Shown: in pieces, positions 1 through 9,949 of the stretch | Layout: each line of letters begins with the position of its first letter | How positions within the stretch are numbered: position 1 is the first letter of the stretch | NCBI GenBank assembly: GCA_030220185.1 | Contig: JASPKZ010010239.1 | Coordinates: 1,878,001 to 1,942,000 of the forward strand | Direction: 5' to 3' | Origin: Diploptera punctata | Lineage: Eukaryota; Arthropoda; Insecta; Blattodea; Blaberidae | Length of the DNA stretch: 64,000 bases | The notes under the pieces: generated by a model | What the model saw: only the letters and a program-made list of their open reading frames with translations | Database searches by the model: none | Told to the model about the DNA's origin: nothing | Program-made: the position numbers and the translations under genes

Positions 1-317
1 GCAGTCTACGAGACTTAACTGTTCTTATTATATCTGGCTTCCTATAAAGACCATGTAGTTCATTGTTATGTAGTCTTCTCTATTCACCTGTCTGTTCATC
101 TCTCTTAGGTCCAAACATTTTCCTAAGAACTTTATTCTCAAAAACTCGTAATCTAATTTCCTCCCTTAAAGTAAGAGTCCATGTTTCGCAACCATATAAT
201 ATAACTGGTAGAATAATAGTTTTATATATTTTCAGTTTAACGTTTTTTGAAAGGAGTTGGGACATCAAAAGTCTCTGCAATGCATAATAGCACGCATTTC
301 CAGAATTGAGCCTATGA
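1..317 (-). mobile_element. RTE-A LINE fragment, RT C-terminal part
   Basis: Read on the minus strand this encodes the segment after the reverse transcriptase (RT) catalytic core, with the family motif LPVILYGCETWTLTLREE followed by FGPKRDEQTGE; an open frame covers 80-280. The copy is truncated at its 5' side near 317, where homology gives way to an A-run, and it runs off the window at its 3' side. The same segment recurs at 12.9, 15.0, 28.6, 36.5, 47.1 and 54.4 kb. RTE-type LINEs move by target-primed reverse transcription; this piece is inert. Confidence 0.85.
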
Positions 318-440
318 AAAAAAAATTAATGATGAGGTAAATTCTGAATGAATAACAAATCTTAATTTTACTATATATTTATGTTTCTCAATTTGATACT
401 ACATAAAAATTCGTGCTCTAATCATCACTAACAAAACAGA

Positions 441-806
441 AACGGTCCGCTACAGTGATCTCAAGGTAGAATGCTGTCATATCACACAGCGGGCCCTTGT
501 TTGATTCCCGGTCGGGAAAGGTGAAGTTTCATCGGATTTTCCTCACCTGTATATGTAAGTCTACTGTCAGGATATGTTAAGACCCAAAGAGTCTCTAAAC
601 ACCATCTGGCCATCATTATCATATTCGCCTCACTAAACTAAGATTTGTTTAAAACTTCCCTTGGGGCATCATTATCATCATCATCTCATTTCATATTATC
701 AGGAAAGCGTAACCCCGTCTTCCCCAACCTCAGATGTGGGTTACAAGTATGCCATACCAAGTGAGAATATCAGAATATCATAATGCTAACCTGGAAGCTT
801 TGATTA
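441..806 (+). mobile_element. tRNA-derived SINE, family S1
   Basis: A tRNA-like head with a box-B-like stretch (tttgattcccggtcggga) is followed by the S1 body: a tttcatcggattttcctcac block, then ATCATTATCATATTCG-type repeats and an accccgtcttcc block. The same order of blocks appears at 5733-6118 and 12445-13290 on plus and at 4515-4842 on minus. SINEs are transcribed by RNA polymerase III from boxes A and B and borrow a LINE's RT. Ends are approximate. Confidence 0.7.
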
Positions 807-1242
807 AAAAATGTGGCGCAAGTAATTAGCTAAAAGCTCGCTCTCCATCTCTGATATTTAGGCAAATTTTGCCACATTCAAACGCCAATTTTCAAACTTC
901 TATGCATTTAAAGAATTCCGGAAATTCCATGTAGGATTCATGGTGACAAATCAGGATATTCTCGGAGTTACTCCCGCTTTTCCCTTCCAAAAACTTAATT
1001 TCACCACTTGTCCATACTTATGTCATCCAGTTAATTTCATCTACCCTTGTGATCATACGAAAGGCCTTGTCAAGCCAGCATTCTCATATATCACAAAATA
1101 TCAAGAACAGGGAATTCAGCTCATCTCATCCCTCGACATGGGATTTTTGCAACAAACCAGAAATAATTCCTCAAATTCCACGTAAAACTGCAGTAGCAAA
1201 ATTTTGACTTATCACAGAACGTGACTACTTAGCAAAACATTA
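807..1242. other. Unassigned intergenic DNA
   Basis: An 81-codon open frame lies at 940-1185 on plus, but I recognise no motif, repeat partner or codon signature in it. Probably non-coding. Confidence 0.4.
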
Positions 1243-1263
1243 TTGTTAATATTATTGTTATTA

Positions 1264-1307
<44 letters not shown>

Positions 1308-1308
1308 G
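1243..1308. repeat. ATT microsatellite
   Basis: An imperfect run of ATT, nearly pure from 1268 to 1306. Several LINEs in this window end in ATT repeats, so it may be the tail of an eroded copy; no coding part is visible upstream. Confidence 0.9.
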
Positions 1309-1603
1309 TTCTCTATCTTAATTTAGAATCTTACCTTATACGGCCCCACTCCACACGGGCCTTACAGAGACCCGACTTTAAACATTGGATCACACGTCAA
1401 ATGTTTTCAACCACTAGGATATGGAGGGCCTCCCTGAGTGAGTATCAGTTCAAATCAAGGCATCCTCTGACGCAACACAAAATTAAAACGCTCAAATTTC
1501 ACACTCCTAACGTCTTAAGTGCCCAGAGGTTAGGCCCGCATTAGACCATAGTGTCGCTTAAAATGAGGATATTAACCAACTAATTTTAACAACCGAAAAC
1601 GAT

Positions 1604-2113
1604 CGTGTATGAACGCGCAGACATAAGCTCCCTATACATCCGTATCCTAATCTAATATTTTCCAATTATCCCCTGTATAATCTACTACCCTCAAGTCATC
1701 GTTAGACTTATTCTCCCACCCCATTCTTGCTCTATCTGCACGGCTCTTTCCCCCGTTTTCATACAGGGAGTTTTCATGCCACTCTTCATTTCTCGTTAGT
1801 GCCATATGCCCTGCCCATCGCAGTATACCAGATTTAACTATTCTTATTATATCTGGTTTCCCATAAAGGTATGTAATCTTCTCCTTACTTTCGTATGTTC
1901 ATCTCTCTTTGGTCCAAAAATGTTTGTAAGAACTTTATTTTCAAATACTCGAAATCGTTTCTCTTCCATTAAAAATAAGAGTCCATGTTTCTCCTCCATG
2001 TAACTGTGAGAAAAACAGTTTTATATTTTTTTGAATTCATTTTTTTAGAGATGTTGGGCAACAAGAGTCCCTGTAATGTATAACAGCATATGTGTTTTTA
2101 TAATTGAGCATAT
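1604..2113 (-). mobile_element. RTE-A LINE fragment, diverged
   Basis: The minus strand matches the last ~170 codons of RTE-A from the NSGN-type block to the final residues, but with many substitutions, small deletions and stops. Landmarks shared with intact copies are the ggtccaaaaatg, agaactttattttcaaatactcg and cctgcccatcgcagta stretches. An old, heavily decayed copy that lacks its tail repeat. Confidence 0.8.
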
Positions 2114-3017
2114 TTAATAGTTTACAAAGAAAATTATATATTGAAATTGTATCTATAATTTATTCCGCAATCAAAATAATAAACCAAAAACTAAATAAAG
2201 TAAAATTTAAAATTTACAAAAGTATTGAATATAGGCTAAACAAACATTAATTAATTTTATAATTTTAAGATTAAAGATCATTATTGATAATTTACTCTAT
2301 TGAATCCTCGTGCTTTGAAAGGTATTTATAGATAATTTTCTCGCATTTCTCTTCATATTCAGCTTGCTTTTAGATCTCTTAGACTTCCCCTTAGCACTGC
2401 CTCCACTGCATGTACCGGTTCTTCCTCCTCTGTCCTTCCTCTGAGATTTTTGCTTCAGCTGCATTTTCCCGATTTTCAACCTTGTGATCTTCTCATTCGT
2501 CCGCAAACAGCTATTGCACGTTTCGGAGTTCTGATACTATATATTCCTCCGAATTCTACTATAACGCCTCCGATACTATAACGCCTCCGATACTATAACG
2601 CCTCCGAATTATACTATAACGCCATCTTTCGCATTCTGGTTCAAAGCTTTTTTCACACTGACTTTCACATTTGCCCTAATGGGTCATAGTTTATCAATTT
2701 TTTTCTGCAAACAATCTATGATTCGATTTACTGTTGGTCCATTTATTTCCTTTAACATTTTGATTGTTTCGATAACATTTTCCTTTAAAGACCCGATGAA
2801 TATTTACACTCACAAAATTTAGAACGCTGTAAAAGATTATTGTGGAATGTTTGTGTTAACTAGCAACGATGAAACGTTGTTTTCGTTTCAAAAAAATATT
2901 GTTTACAATAAAGCAGTTTTAAAAATGTTATTTCTATTAAATAACAATAACAAAATGCGACCGTTGATAAATGCCAATAAAACTAAATAACGGTAACAGG
3001 TATAAATTTATTATATA
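2114..3017. other. Unassigned AT-rich DNA with one minisatellite
   Basis: No recognisable gene. A minus-strand open frame at 2297-2506 encodes a very basic Lys/Arg/Ser-rich peptide with no known motif and is probably fortuitous. A 17-bp minisatellite lies at 2558-2622. Confidence 0.4.
2558..2622. repeat. 17-bp minisatellite
   Basis: About 3.6 copies of actataacgcctccgat in a row: 2558-2574, 2575-2591, then a third with four extra bases, then a partial fourth. The GC-rich unit stands out from its AT-rich surroundings. Confidence 0.85.
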
Positions 3018-3360
3018 ATGGAAATGGATAGTTAATGACAAATTGGAGAAATTTTGAGAGGTGGCTAAATTCAAATACCTAGAAATAATTAAAATTGAAA
3101 TTAAAATTTAACAAATTATGTCGAACACCCGCACTCTATTGAGTAAAACTAATAAATTAGGACTGGGAGTAAACATCAATGAAACTAAATATATGGTCAC
3201 ACATAGAAATACATTATATAATGGAAATAGACGGTTTAACAAATGAGGGAGATTTTGAAGAGTTGGGCGGCTTCAAATACCTTGGAGCAATAATTGAAAA
3301 CAAGAATGAGGTGTACAAATAAATTAGACAATTCTGAAAATGCATGCAATTATATATTAC
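3018..3360 (+). mobile_element. RTE-A LINE fragment, 5' part of a split copy
   Basis: Two overlapping pieces of the RTE-A palm-to-thumb region follow each other: 3018-3100 matches the GNGQLMTNEG...FKYLG block, then 3121-3360 restarts earlier at the LLSN(T)KKLGLEVNINKTKY block and runs through FKYLG to NSGNAC. The restart means a partial internal duplication or two separate insertions. Both carry stops. Homology resumes at 3787 after an unrelated LINE. Confidence 0.75.
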
Positions 3361-3786
3361 GTGGACTCGTCATCGTCGCAACGTCTCTCACAAAACGCTA
3401 AACTAAACATATTTTTTTTAATATTATTCTTCCAGATATATTACATATTGAAACAGAAGGATATACAGAGACTTAGATCTGCTGAAATGAGATATCTTCG
3501 GAGGACTGCAGGATACACACTACTAGATCACAAACAAAATGAATACATCTTAGAAGAATTACATATGGAATCTTTAGAAAACAAAATTTCTGATTATAAG
3601 TCAAGATGGATACAACATGTTTGATCGAATGGAAGATCACAGAATACCCAAACTAATGTTAAGATATCAACCTGCAGGAAGAAGAAGACCAGGACGTCCA
3701 CTCAAAAGACTTCTAGATGGTGTTTCTCTTGAGGCCGAAACAGATCAACAAATGGCCTAAATTCGTGAATGTACTATGATGATGAT
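3361..3786 (+). mobile_element. RTE-B LINE 3' end nested in RTE-A
   Basis: Encodes a LINE C-terminus unlike RTE-A: RLRSAEMRYLRRTAGYTLLD, then, after a frameshift near 3620, RMEDHRIPKLML and GRRRPGRPLKRLLDG. It ends at a stop near 3757 and an ATG/GAT repeat tail (3777-3788). It separates two RTE-A blocks. The word atatattac occurs at both edges, but about 75 nt of RTE-A are missing across the site, so a plain insertion does not explain it. Confidence 0.75.
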
Positions 3787-3975
3787 GATATATTACATGG
3801 AAACGAAACATGAACTATTACTTTAAGGGAGGAGGAAATATTACGAGTATTGAGAATAAACCTCTTAGGAACATTTTTTGAACCAAAGTAAGATCAACAG
3901 ACAGGCGAATGGAAAAGACTTCAAAACAGTAAGCTACATGATCCTTATAGGAAATAATATAATAAGTACAGCATG
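3787..3975 (+). mobile_element. RTE-A LINE fragment, 3' part of the split copy
   Basis: Resumes RTE-A at the ILYGCETW region (tggaaacgaaacatg), passes the TLRE and FGPK blocks, then ends near the LYRK block without reaching the family C-terminus or tail repeat. Stops and a frameshift make it non-coding. Confidence 0.75.
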
Positions 3976-4012
3976 GATTCTAATGCAATTACATATTTTA
4001 GGATGCGCCGTA

Positions 4013-4312
4013 GTTTAGTGGTTAAGGCGCTGCGCTACAAGCCGGAAGGTCGAGGGTTCGAGTCCCATGGGGGTCAGAGTTCTTAAATTGACTCAAATCT
4101 GGCGGCACTATGGTCCTGGGGTTGACACAGCCTCTAACGGAAATGAGTACTAGACGCTTGTTCTTGGGGGTAAAGGCGGCCGTCACGCAGGCTGACAATT
4201 CAGGCTGACTTGAAGTGCCGATTGTCTAAAAAAAGTGGGATCCTTAAACTCCTACTACCCCAAGGGTCTCTTGAGGCCTGTAGTGGGATCACTTTACTTT
4301 ACTTATTCCTTA
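4013..4312 (+). mobile_element. tRNA-derived SINE, family S2
   Basis: The head reads gccgtagtttagtggttaag (box A) and gggttcgagtccc (box B), spaced as in a tRNA, followed by a ~220-bp body unlike S1 and a CTTTA-type tail at 4298-4312. The head resembles S5 (38449, 52448) but the bodies differ, so the two probably arose from similar tRNAs. Confidence 0.8.
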
Positions 4313-4514
4313 GACATACGGGAGAAGAAAATGTTTACGAATTGAAGCATTGGGGTATTCAAGTTTCATTTTACATATTTTAGTGAATATTACATACTCA
4401 TACAGTACCACATAAAAGTAAATATATTTTTTTAATTTTTTAGCTCAATTTTTTCTTTTCATTTTCTTTCTACTTTTTCTACAACTATCTGCCGGGTACG
4501 CTAGTGTATGTATA

Positions 4515-4842
4515 TATATCCATCCATAGTAATTCTGCCCGAAGGCAGGTCCTTCACTGCAATCATAGCATTTTCATGATATCCTTGCAGATTTACTAGG
4601 GAATTGTAGGTGTGGTAGCTTCCCGTTGTTTTCCACACCGGTGAAGGATGATGATGGCGATAATGATAATGAAGATTTCGGGGACCGTTTGGGCCTTAAA
4701 GTTTTCGTGACATTTGTCTTACAGGTGAAGAAAATCCCCGATAAAAACTTCACCCAGAAAAACTGCCCCGACCGGGGATCGAACCCGGGCCCGCTGCGTT
4801 ACAATACAGCAAACTACCTCGAGATCACACCGGTGGACTAAT
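4515..4842 (-). mobile_element. tRNA-derived SINE, family S1
   Basis: On minus, box B reads cccgggttcgatccccggtc and is followed by a gggtgaagtttttatcgg block, a cacctgtaagacaaatgtca block and ATC-rich repeats. The unrelated 3' segment beyond the ATC run (4515-4630) may be a longer S1 variant. The overlapping 71-codon plus frame is a shadow. Confidence 0.75.
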
Positions 4843-5143
4843 TAGCTAATATTCATGTATAATTCTTAATTGCATATTTATTTGATATCACATATTTCAC
4901 TATATTTAGTACATATTTCTCAATTTGATACTACATAAATATCCGTGCTATTTTAGAACAAGGGGAATGTCATATGTATCATTGGTTGTTTCCATAATTG
5001 AATACAACGCATGTTTTTTGGGTTGCATATAGGTTAAACTAAATCAATAAATTTGAAAGTATTAAGAAGATGGCAGCTAAATGCATGCGTTGAAAAATTG
5101 ATGTGAAAAATTAACAAATTGATACGAAAACTCTCCAAATCTG

Positions 5144-5572
5144 AAAGCATAATAATAGTCCCTTCGATTGGTTGCTGGCCAAAAGAAGGCAAGACCAGTG
5201 GTGGGGCTGCCATCTTATAGCCTCTGGTCAGGCTTTTCTGGAGAAGAAAAGAAAATAAAGGAAAGAAGAAATGGAAGAAAGGAAAGACTCCTAGCCCTCG
5301 GATGCCCTAATAGCGTCGGGGTCGAAAAAACAAGAGTTAACCAAGGGAGGTTAGATAGTAAAGTTAAAAGAGTGCAAAACACAAGTAAGTGGAAGAAATG
5401 TTTTGCTCAGCTTGGGCACCTTGTGGTCGCCATCCACATATCCTCTAGATGAAGACCTTTCAAATCTTATATGAGAATTTTCCGGAAGGATCAAACTATT
5501 TACGCTGGAGGGAAAATTTTCTATAGGAACGTAACAGGCCTTGGCCTAATACTTGGAAGGAAGAAGAAGAAG
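5144..5572 (+). mobile_element. Retroposon with 15-bp target-site duplication and GAA tail
   Basis: A 429-bp insertion flanked by exact repeats aactctccaaatctg at 5129-5143 and 5573-5587, ending in a GAA-rich tail: the signature of target-primed reverse transcription. A 94-codon frame (5168-5452) lies inside but shows no known motif. The last bases before the tail (ggcctaatacttgga) resemble the end of RTE-E (gcctaaaccttg then GAA repeats), so this may be an SINE moved by RTE-E. No clear tRNA head. Confidence 0.8.
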
Positions 5573-5732
5573 AACTCTCCAAATCTGGCATAAAATAACA
5601 AGGCTTAAGTGAATTGTACTGATCCTATGGGTAACACTGCATGGATGGATATACACACTTGATTGGAAAACCCACGTTCTGCAACATGAAATCATACTTA
5701 AAACCTGTGCACTTACTAGTACTCCAACGTCC

Positions 5733-6118
5733 ACCGCTGTGGTTTCGTGGTAGCGTGCTGCCTTGTCTACGCAGCGGGCTCGAATTCGATCACCGGTCGG
5801 GACTAGTTTCCTGGGTGAGACTTTTTCGGAGTTCTTTCCTATCCTGAAAGATATAAGTATCAGAAAGGGTTAAGGCTCAAACGGTCCCCGAACATCATCT
5901 GGTCATCAGTATCTTCATTATCATATTCAATTCATTAGATTATGTTTGGGATTAAAGCTTCTCCTGGCGCATTATCACCACCATCATCATCATCACCTAT
6001 CCTATCATTGGTGCAGCTAACTCCGCCTTCCATGCTCCCCAAATATGTAATTCACTACGCCAAGGCCTCGAGAGAGTATCAGAAATGTCATAATGACAAA
6101 CTGGTAGCATTGAATAAC
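5733..6118 (+). mobile_element. tRNA-derived SINE, family S1
   Basis: Good S1 copy: head gtggtttcgtggtagcgtgc (box A region) and a box-B-like ctcgaattcgatcaccggtc, then the gggtgagactttttcgg block, the aaacggtccccgaac block and the ATCATC-rich part. It abuts an S3 copy that starts at 6119. Overlapping open frames on both strands are fortuitous. Confidence 0.8.
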
Positions 6119-6262
6119 TCAGTCGCCGTGGCGTAGTTGGTTGAGTCCATACCTTCCACTGCGGTGACCCGGGTTGGATTGCCGGCGGGGTAGGGGATTT
6201 TAAAATCTCCACCTTGAGTCTGGGTGTGTATCCTGTCCTTGTGTCTATATGTGAGAATAAAA
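6119..6262 (+). mobile_element. tRNA-derived SINE, family S3
   Basis: The head gccgtggcgtagttggttga is a tRNA-like box A, and cccgggttggattgccggcg is a mutated box B. A short body containing ggggattttaaaatctccac follows. The same head and body recur at 11668-11795, making a compact SINE family of about 130 bp. Confidence 0.75.
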
Positions 6263-6880
6263 GGAATTTAAAAAGGAAAATCAAAAAAAGAAAAAGTTAA
6301 AACAAGCAGGATAAACAGTCTAAACGAAAAAAAGTAAATAATAGTACTCCCAACTATATATTGTACATCCGCTACACACAATGGAACAGAACACTTCAGA
6401 CTAACTTTCATCGGTTTTTCATGTGCGTTTTTATATAAGAAAGCATTATCGCCGGTCATTTAATGCAAAGTAATGATGTGTAAGACAGTCACTATGCATT
6501 TTCGGCCGTAATAAGATGTGTACTGATAGTTAACAAAGAACGAAATACAATTTAATGAACAGATCATTACCGGAACCTATTCATACTACAAAGAGACACA
6601 TGTTACATGTCTAACAAATCAATAACACATTATTTTGTAATAAGTCATCGGAAATAATGATTTTCTTATATCAAATCACTCATCCGACAGACTAAGCACG
6701 ACCTGTGAAAGTGTTTAGGTGGAATTTTGTTCCATGCTGTATAGGATAAAATTATCAGGCTGTGATAACCGAGGCAACTATGTGGGGCTTCTATGTATTT
6801 GTTTATGTTCTTTCCTTGAAATCTGTATATTGTGCAGTCTATGCTTATTACGTATTCGTATTATTATTCAAGACGTAGAT
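6263..6880. other. Unassigned DNA
   Basis: AT-rich. Short open frames on minus have no recognisable motif and no repeat partner elsewhere in the window. Confidence 0.4.
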
Positions 6881-6884
6881 AATT

Positions 6885-6977
6885 CATAATTGTTAATATT
6901 TGTATAATTTAACCCTTGTAAAATGGAAGATAAGACCTTATGGTCTTAACTCCATCAGTTAAAATAAATCAATAATA

Positions 6978-7047
<70 letters not shown>
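6885..7047 (+). mobile_element. CR1-like LINE 3' end with ATT tail
   Basis: Carries the 3' hairpin of the CR1-like elements: aagacc ttat ggtctt (6939-6954), then ctccatcagttaaaataaat and the ATT run 6979-7047. Other copies have aaggcc/ggcctt at the same place. No coding part survives. Confidence 0.7.
6979..7047. repeat. ATT microsatellite (LINE tail)
   Basis: About 23 near-perfect ATT units directly after a CR1-like 3' hairpin and directly before RTE-D. Parsimoniously the tail of the CR1-like insertion. Confidence 0.9.
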
Positions 7048-7049
7048 GA

Positions 7050-7875
7050 TCAACAGATACAATATATACATTGTTATTTGCGGATGACCAGATAATAATT
7101 GCTCAAGAATATGAAGACATGGAGTTTATATTCAGAAAGTTATTGGACGAATACGATAACTGGGGTTTGAAAATAAATTTAGAAAAAACATTTTATATGG
7201 GATGTGGAGTCGAAACCGAAGATCTGATATTAGAAGATGAAAAGGGGTATGTTAGAGAATGTGAAGAATTTGAGTATCTGGGAGTGAAATTAGATAAAGG
7301 GGATAAACAAGAAAGTGATATTAAGAACTGAATAAATAAAGGTAGAGCAATAACAGCAATGATGATTGGGAATCTTATGGAACAGACATATAACCAGGAA
7401 AAATAAGTTACAAATATATAATTCAATAGTGAGAAGTACTGTCACATATGGAGCTGAAGTTTGGAAATTTAACAAAAACTTAGAACAAAAACTTATGTCG
7501 ATGGAAATGTATTTCTTGAGGAGAGTAGCAAGATGTTCAAAATTAGACAAAATAAGAAATACTGTCATAAGAGAAAAAATCAATATTGGTTATTCAATAG
7601 TAGATTATATACGGTATAAGCAATTAAATTGGTATGGGCACGTACGACGAATGCAGGAAAACATTGGAATGGTGTCCACCTGGAAGAAGGAGGAGAGAAA
7701 GACCTCGAAACTCGTGGATGCAGGAAATAAGAACTGGAATGAGAGCAAGAGGACTGGAGGAGATGGTTTGGATGGAGAGAGACGAGTGGAGAAGAAAAAT
7801 AAAACTTTAGCACAGAAAGATGTGTAAACAATAAAATTCTGTATATAAAATAAAATAGAATAATAATAATAATTA
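7050..7875 (+). pseudogene. RTE-D LINE, RT palm to C-terminus, frameshifted
   Basis: Starts inside the RT palm at LLFADDQIIIAQ (the catalytic Y/F-A-D-D box), continues through KINLEKT and FEYLGVKL, then hits a stop at 7329 with a frame change. The second frame (7366-7827) has VTYGAEVWKF, MEMYFLRRVARCSKLDKIRN and LNWYGHVRRM. A further frameshift near 7660 disturbs the Pro/Arg-rich end. The tail is AATA/ATA repeats (7847-7875). 5'-truncated, single copy here; the 17157-17510 fragment is its closest relative in the window. Confidence 0.85.
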
Positions 7876-8694
7876 TTATTATTACCATCATCATCATTAT
7901 TGTTTTCATTATTGTTATTATCATCCATCTGGAGGATTCACAACCGTTTGTTTCTATCCATTTATCCATAGTATAAATATCGTTAAAACAAATGAGCAAG
8001 AGAAAGCGCTTGAGCTTGGAAACTTTATTATTATATCTGTTATTCAACTACTGAAATACTTTTTTTCACCGTTTGGTTATTATGACCTAACTACAAATAA
8101 CATTTCACATAACTGATATTGTCAATTTAAATTCTTGTCTTATGACGAATAATATTTGATTTTTATATGCCATGGATTTTAGCGCAAATTAAACTTAATT
8201 TTGTAATGAAAAGTTTTTTAGTGTCAAAATATACGGGGATTTTGTTAGCCCAAAATTGATGCTTTTTTTCATTGTGTTATATGAGTTAAAATGTAGAAAG
8301 TCAATTCAATTTTATTTACAAAAAAAACGAGGTACATTATTGAGAGTTGAATGTTTCTCATTTAGGTTACAGTAGGCCCCTACATTTTTCTTACTTTTTA
8401 CGGCCTATACAGTGCTGCCGCCTTCCTTTAGAGTTAGAAGTAGAGTAAATATAAGAGCGTATTACGTAACATGATAAATCCAACCACTGTAATTTTGAGT
8501 TGTTTATAGAGTGTGAAAAAGTTTAATATATAATATTTATTTGTTTATTTATTTATTTTGTCATTTACTCATAGTTTAAGTGCACACATTCATTTTGGAT
8601 ATACCCGAATGAGCAGCAGATCTTGTTCGGGCTCAGTCCAAAAGACAAAGAATAATAAAATACAATTTGACTTACCAAAATTCACATATATATT
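7876..8694. other. Unassigned DNA
   Basis: AT-rich, with an ATC/ATT-rich stretch at 7876-7925. The 155- and 107-codon minus frames overlapping 7580-8047 are shadows of RTE-D plus microsatellite. Nothing else recognised. Confidence 0.4.
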
Positions 8695-9925
8695 TTATTA
8701 CTGCGGACCCGGCAGACGTTGTCTTGCCCGAACGATCAATTCTCGCGTGATGGCCGGTCGATAAAAAAATAAGTTACTTTCTTACCATAAAATTCACTAA
8801 TTAATAGGTTCGCAAGAAACCTCCTCACTGCCATCTGTTGTGGCTGAAGGGGCATGCATTATGACGTCAAATTGTTGTCGCGCGGAATATGTCGGTAATG
8901 CAGATGACTATATATCTGACATAAAAAAATGCCTATACCCGATAGCAGCGCCACCCACCGGGTCCAATTTTTAATCCAAAAAATCCAGGCATCCACTCAA
9001 ACACACGTACAAAATTTGATCAAAATCGGTACAGTCGTTCAGGCAGTTTTTAATTTCGGATGTCAAGTAAACTTTCACTTCAAATTGTCTGATTTAGCAC
9101 ACTTTTGGGTAATATCTATCTCGGTTTATTTTGATAGGATGTACTGAGTTTTGTTGTGAAACATCGAAAATTGTGACCGCTAGAGCGATTTTTAAATTTT
9201 CACTTCACGTGAACTCCTGCTCCTAATGGTTTTAGAGGGTCCAATTCTGAATCTAAAACATCCAGAGACCAACTCAAACAAATACAAAAATGTTCATTAA
9301 AATCGGTGCAGCCGTTTAGGCAGTTTTTAATTTCGGCTTTCGAGTAAACCTCCACTTGTAATTGTCGGATTTCGCTTAATTTTTCACAAAACCTACCTCG
9401 GTTTATTGTAATAGGACGTATTGAGTTTCGCTGTGAAACATAGAAAATTGTGACCGCTAGAGCGATTTTTAAATTTTCAGTTCAGGTGAAATCCTTCACC
9501 TAATGGTTGTAGAGGATCCAATTGTTAATTTAAACCATCCAGAGACCCACTCAAACACACACAAAATATTTAATCAAAATCGGTCCAGTCGTATAGATAT
9601 TTTTTTTTTAATTTCTGATTTAAAGTAAACTCCCACTTCTAACGGTAGGATTTCGCTGATTTTTGGGTAGTACATACTTCTTAGTTCAATAGGATATTCC
9701 GAGTTTTGTTGTGAAACATCAAAAATTGCGATCGCTAGAGTTATTTTTAAATTTTGATTTCGGGTGCACTTCTACACCTAATGATTTTAGAACGTAATAG
9801 ATAACGGCTGAACACTCGCCGCATCTGAAACCCTGTATATACAAATTTTCACGAAGTTCGGCTGAACGGTTTAGAAGTTTATAAAGGACAGACATACATA
9901 CGCGTACATTCATATACGTGGTAGT
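8695..9925 (-). mobile_element. Possible Helitron-like element built round a tandem array
   Basis: The left edge, read on minus, gives a GC-rich terminal block gacaacgtctgccgggtcc. The right edge has cggtttagaagtttataaag then acagacatacatac, resembling the GTCTGTYTGT start of many arthropod Helitron-like elements. Between them sit three 277-bp repeats. No CTRR end is clear, so the class is tentative. No transposase is present; if mobile, it is non-autonomous. Confidence 0.4.
8961..9791. repeat. 277-bp tandem repeat, three units
   Basis: Three diverged head-to-tail units begin at 8961 (gtccaatttttaatccaaaa), 9239 (gtccaattctgaatctaaaa) and 9516 (tccaattgttaatttaaacc). Shared landmarks in each unit are a cactcaaac-type block, atcaaaatcggt, gttgtgaaacatc and gaccgctagagcgattttta. 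Spacing is 276-278 bp. Confidence 0.85.
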
Positions 9926-9949
9926 AATTTAAGTTTTGAGACTGAGCGC

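Noticed and set aside
2297..2506. Basic peptide resembling a nucleic-acid-binding protein
   Set aside because: Low-complexity Lys/Arg/Ser composition only, with no conserved motif or second copy.
4013..4090. tRNA genes at SINE heads (also 5733, 6119, 11668, 38449, 52448)
   Set aside because: Boxes A and B are good, but acceptor stems do not close and each is followed by a repeated SINE body.
5168..5452. Host gene of 94 codons
   Set aside because: It lies wholly inside a retroposon with target-site duplications and has no recognised domain.
7580..8047. 155- and 107-codon minus open frames
   Set aside because: They are shadows of RTE-D coding sequence plus an ATC/ATT microsatellite (poly-Ile/Tyr/Asn stretches).
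8961..9791. CRISPR-like repeat array
   Set aside because: Units are 277 bp, contiguous and diverged, with no spacer structure; the genome looks eukaryotic.
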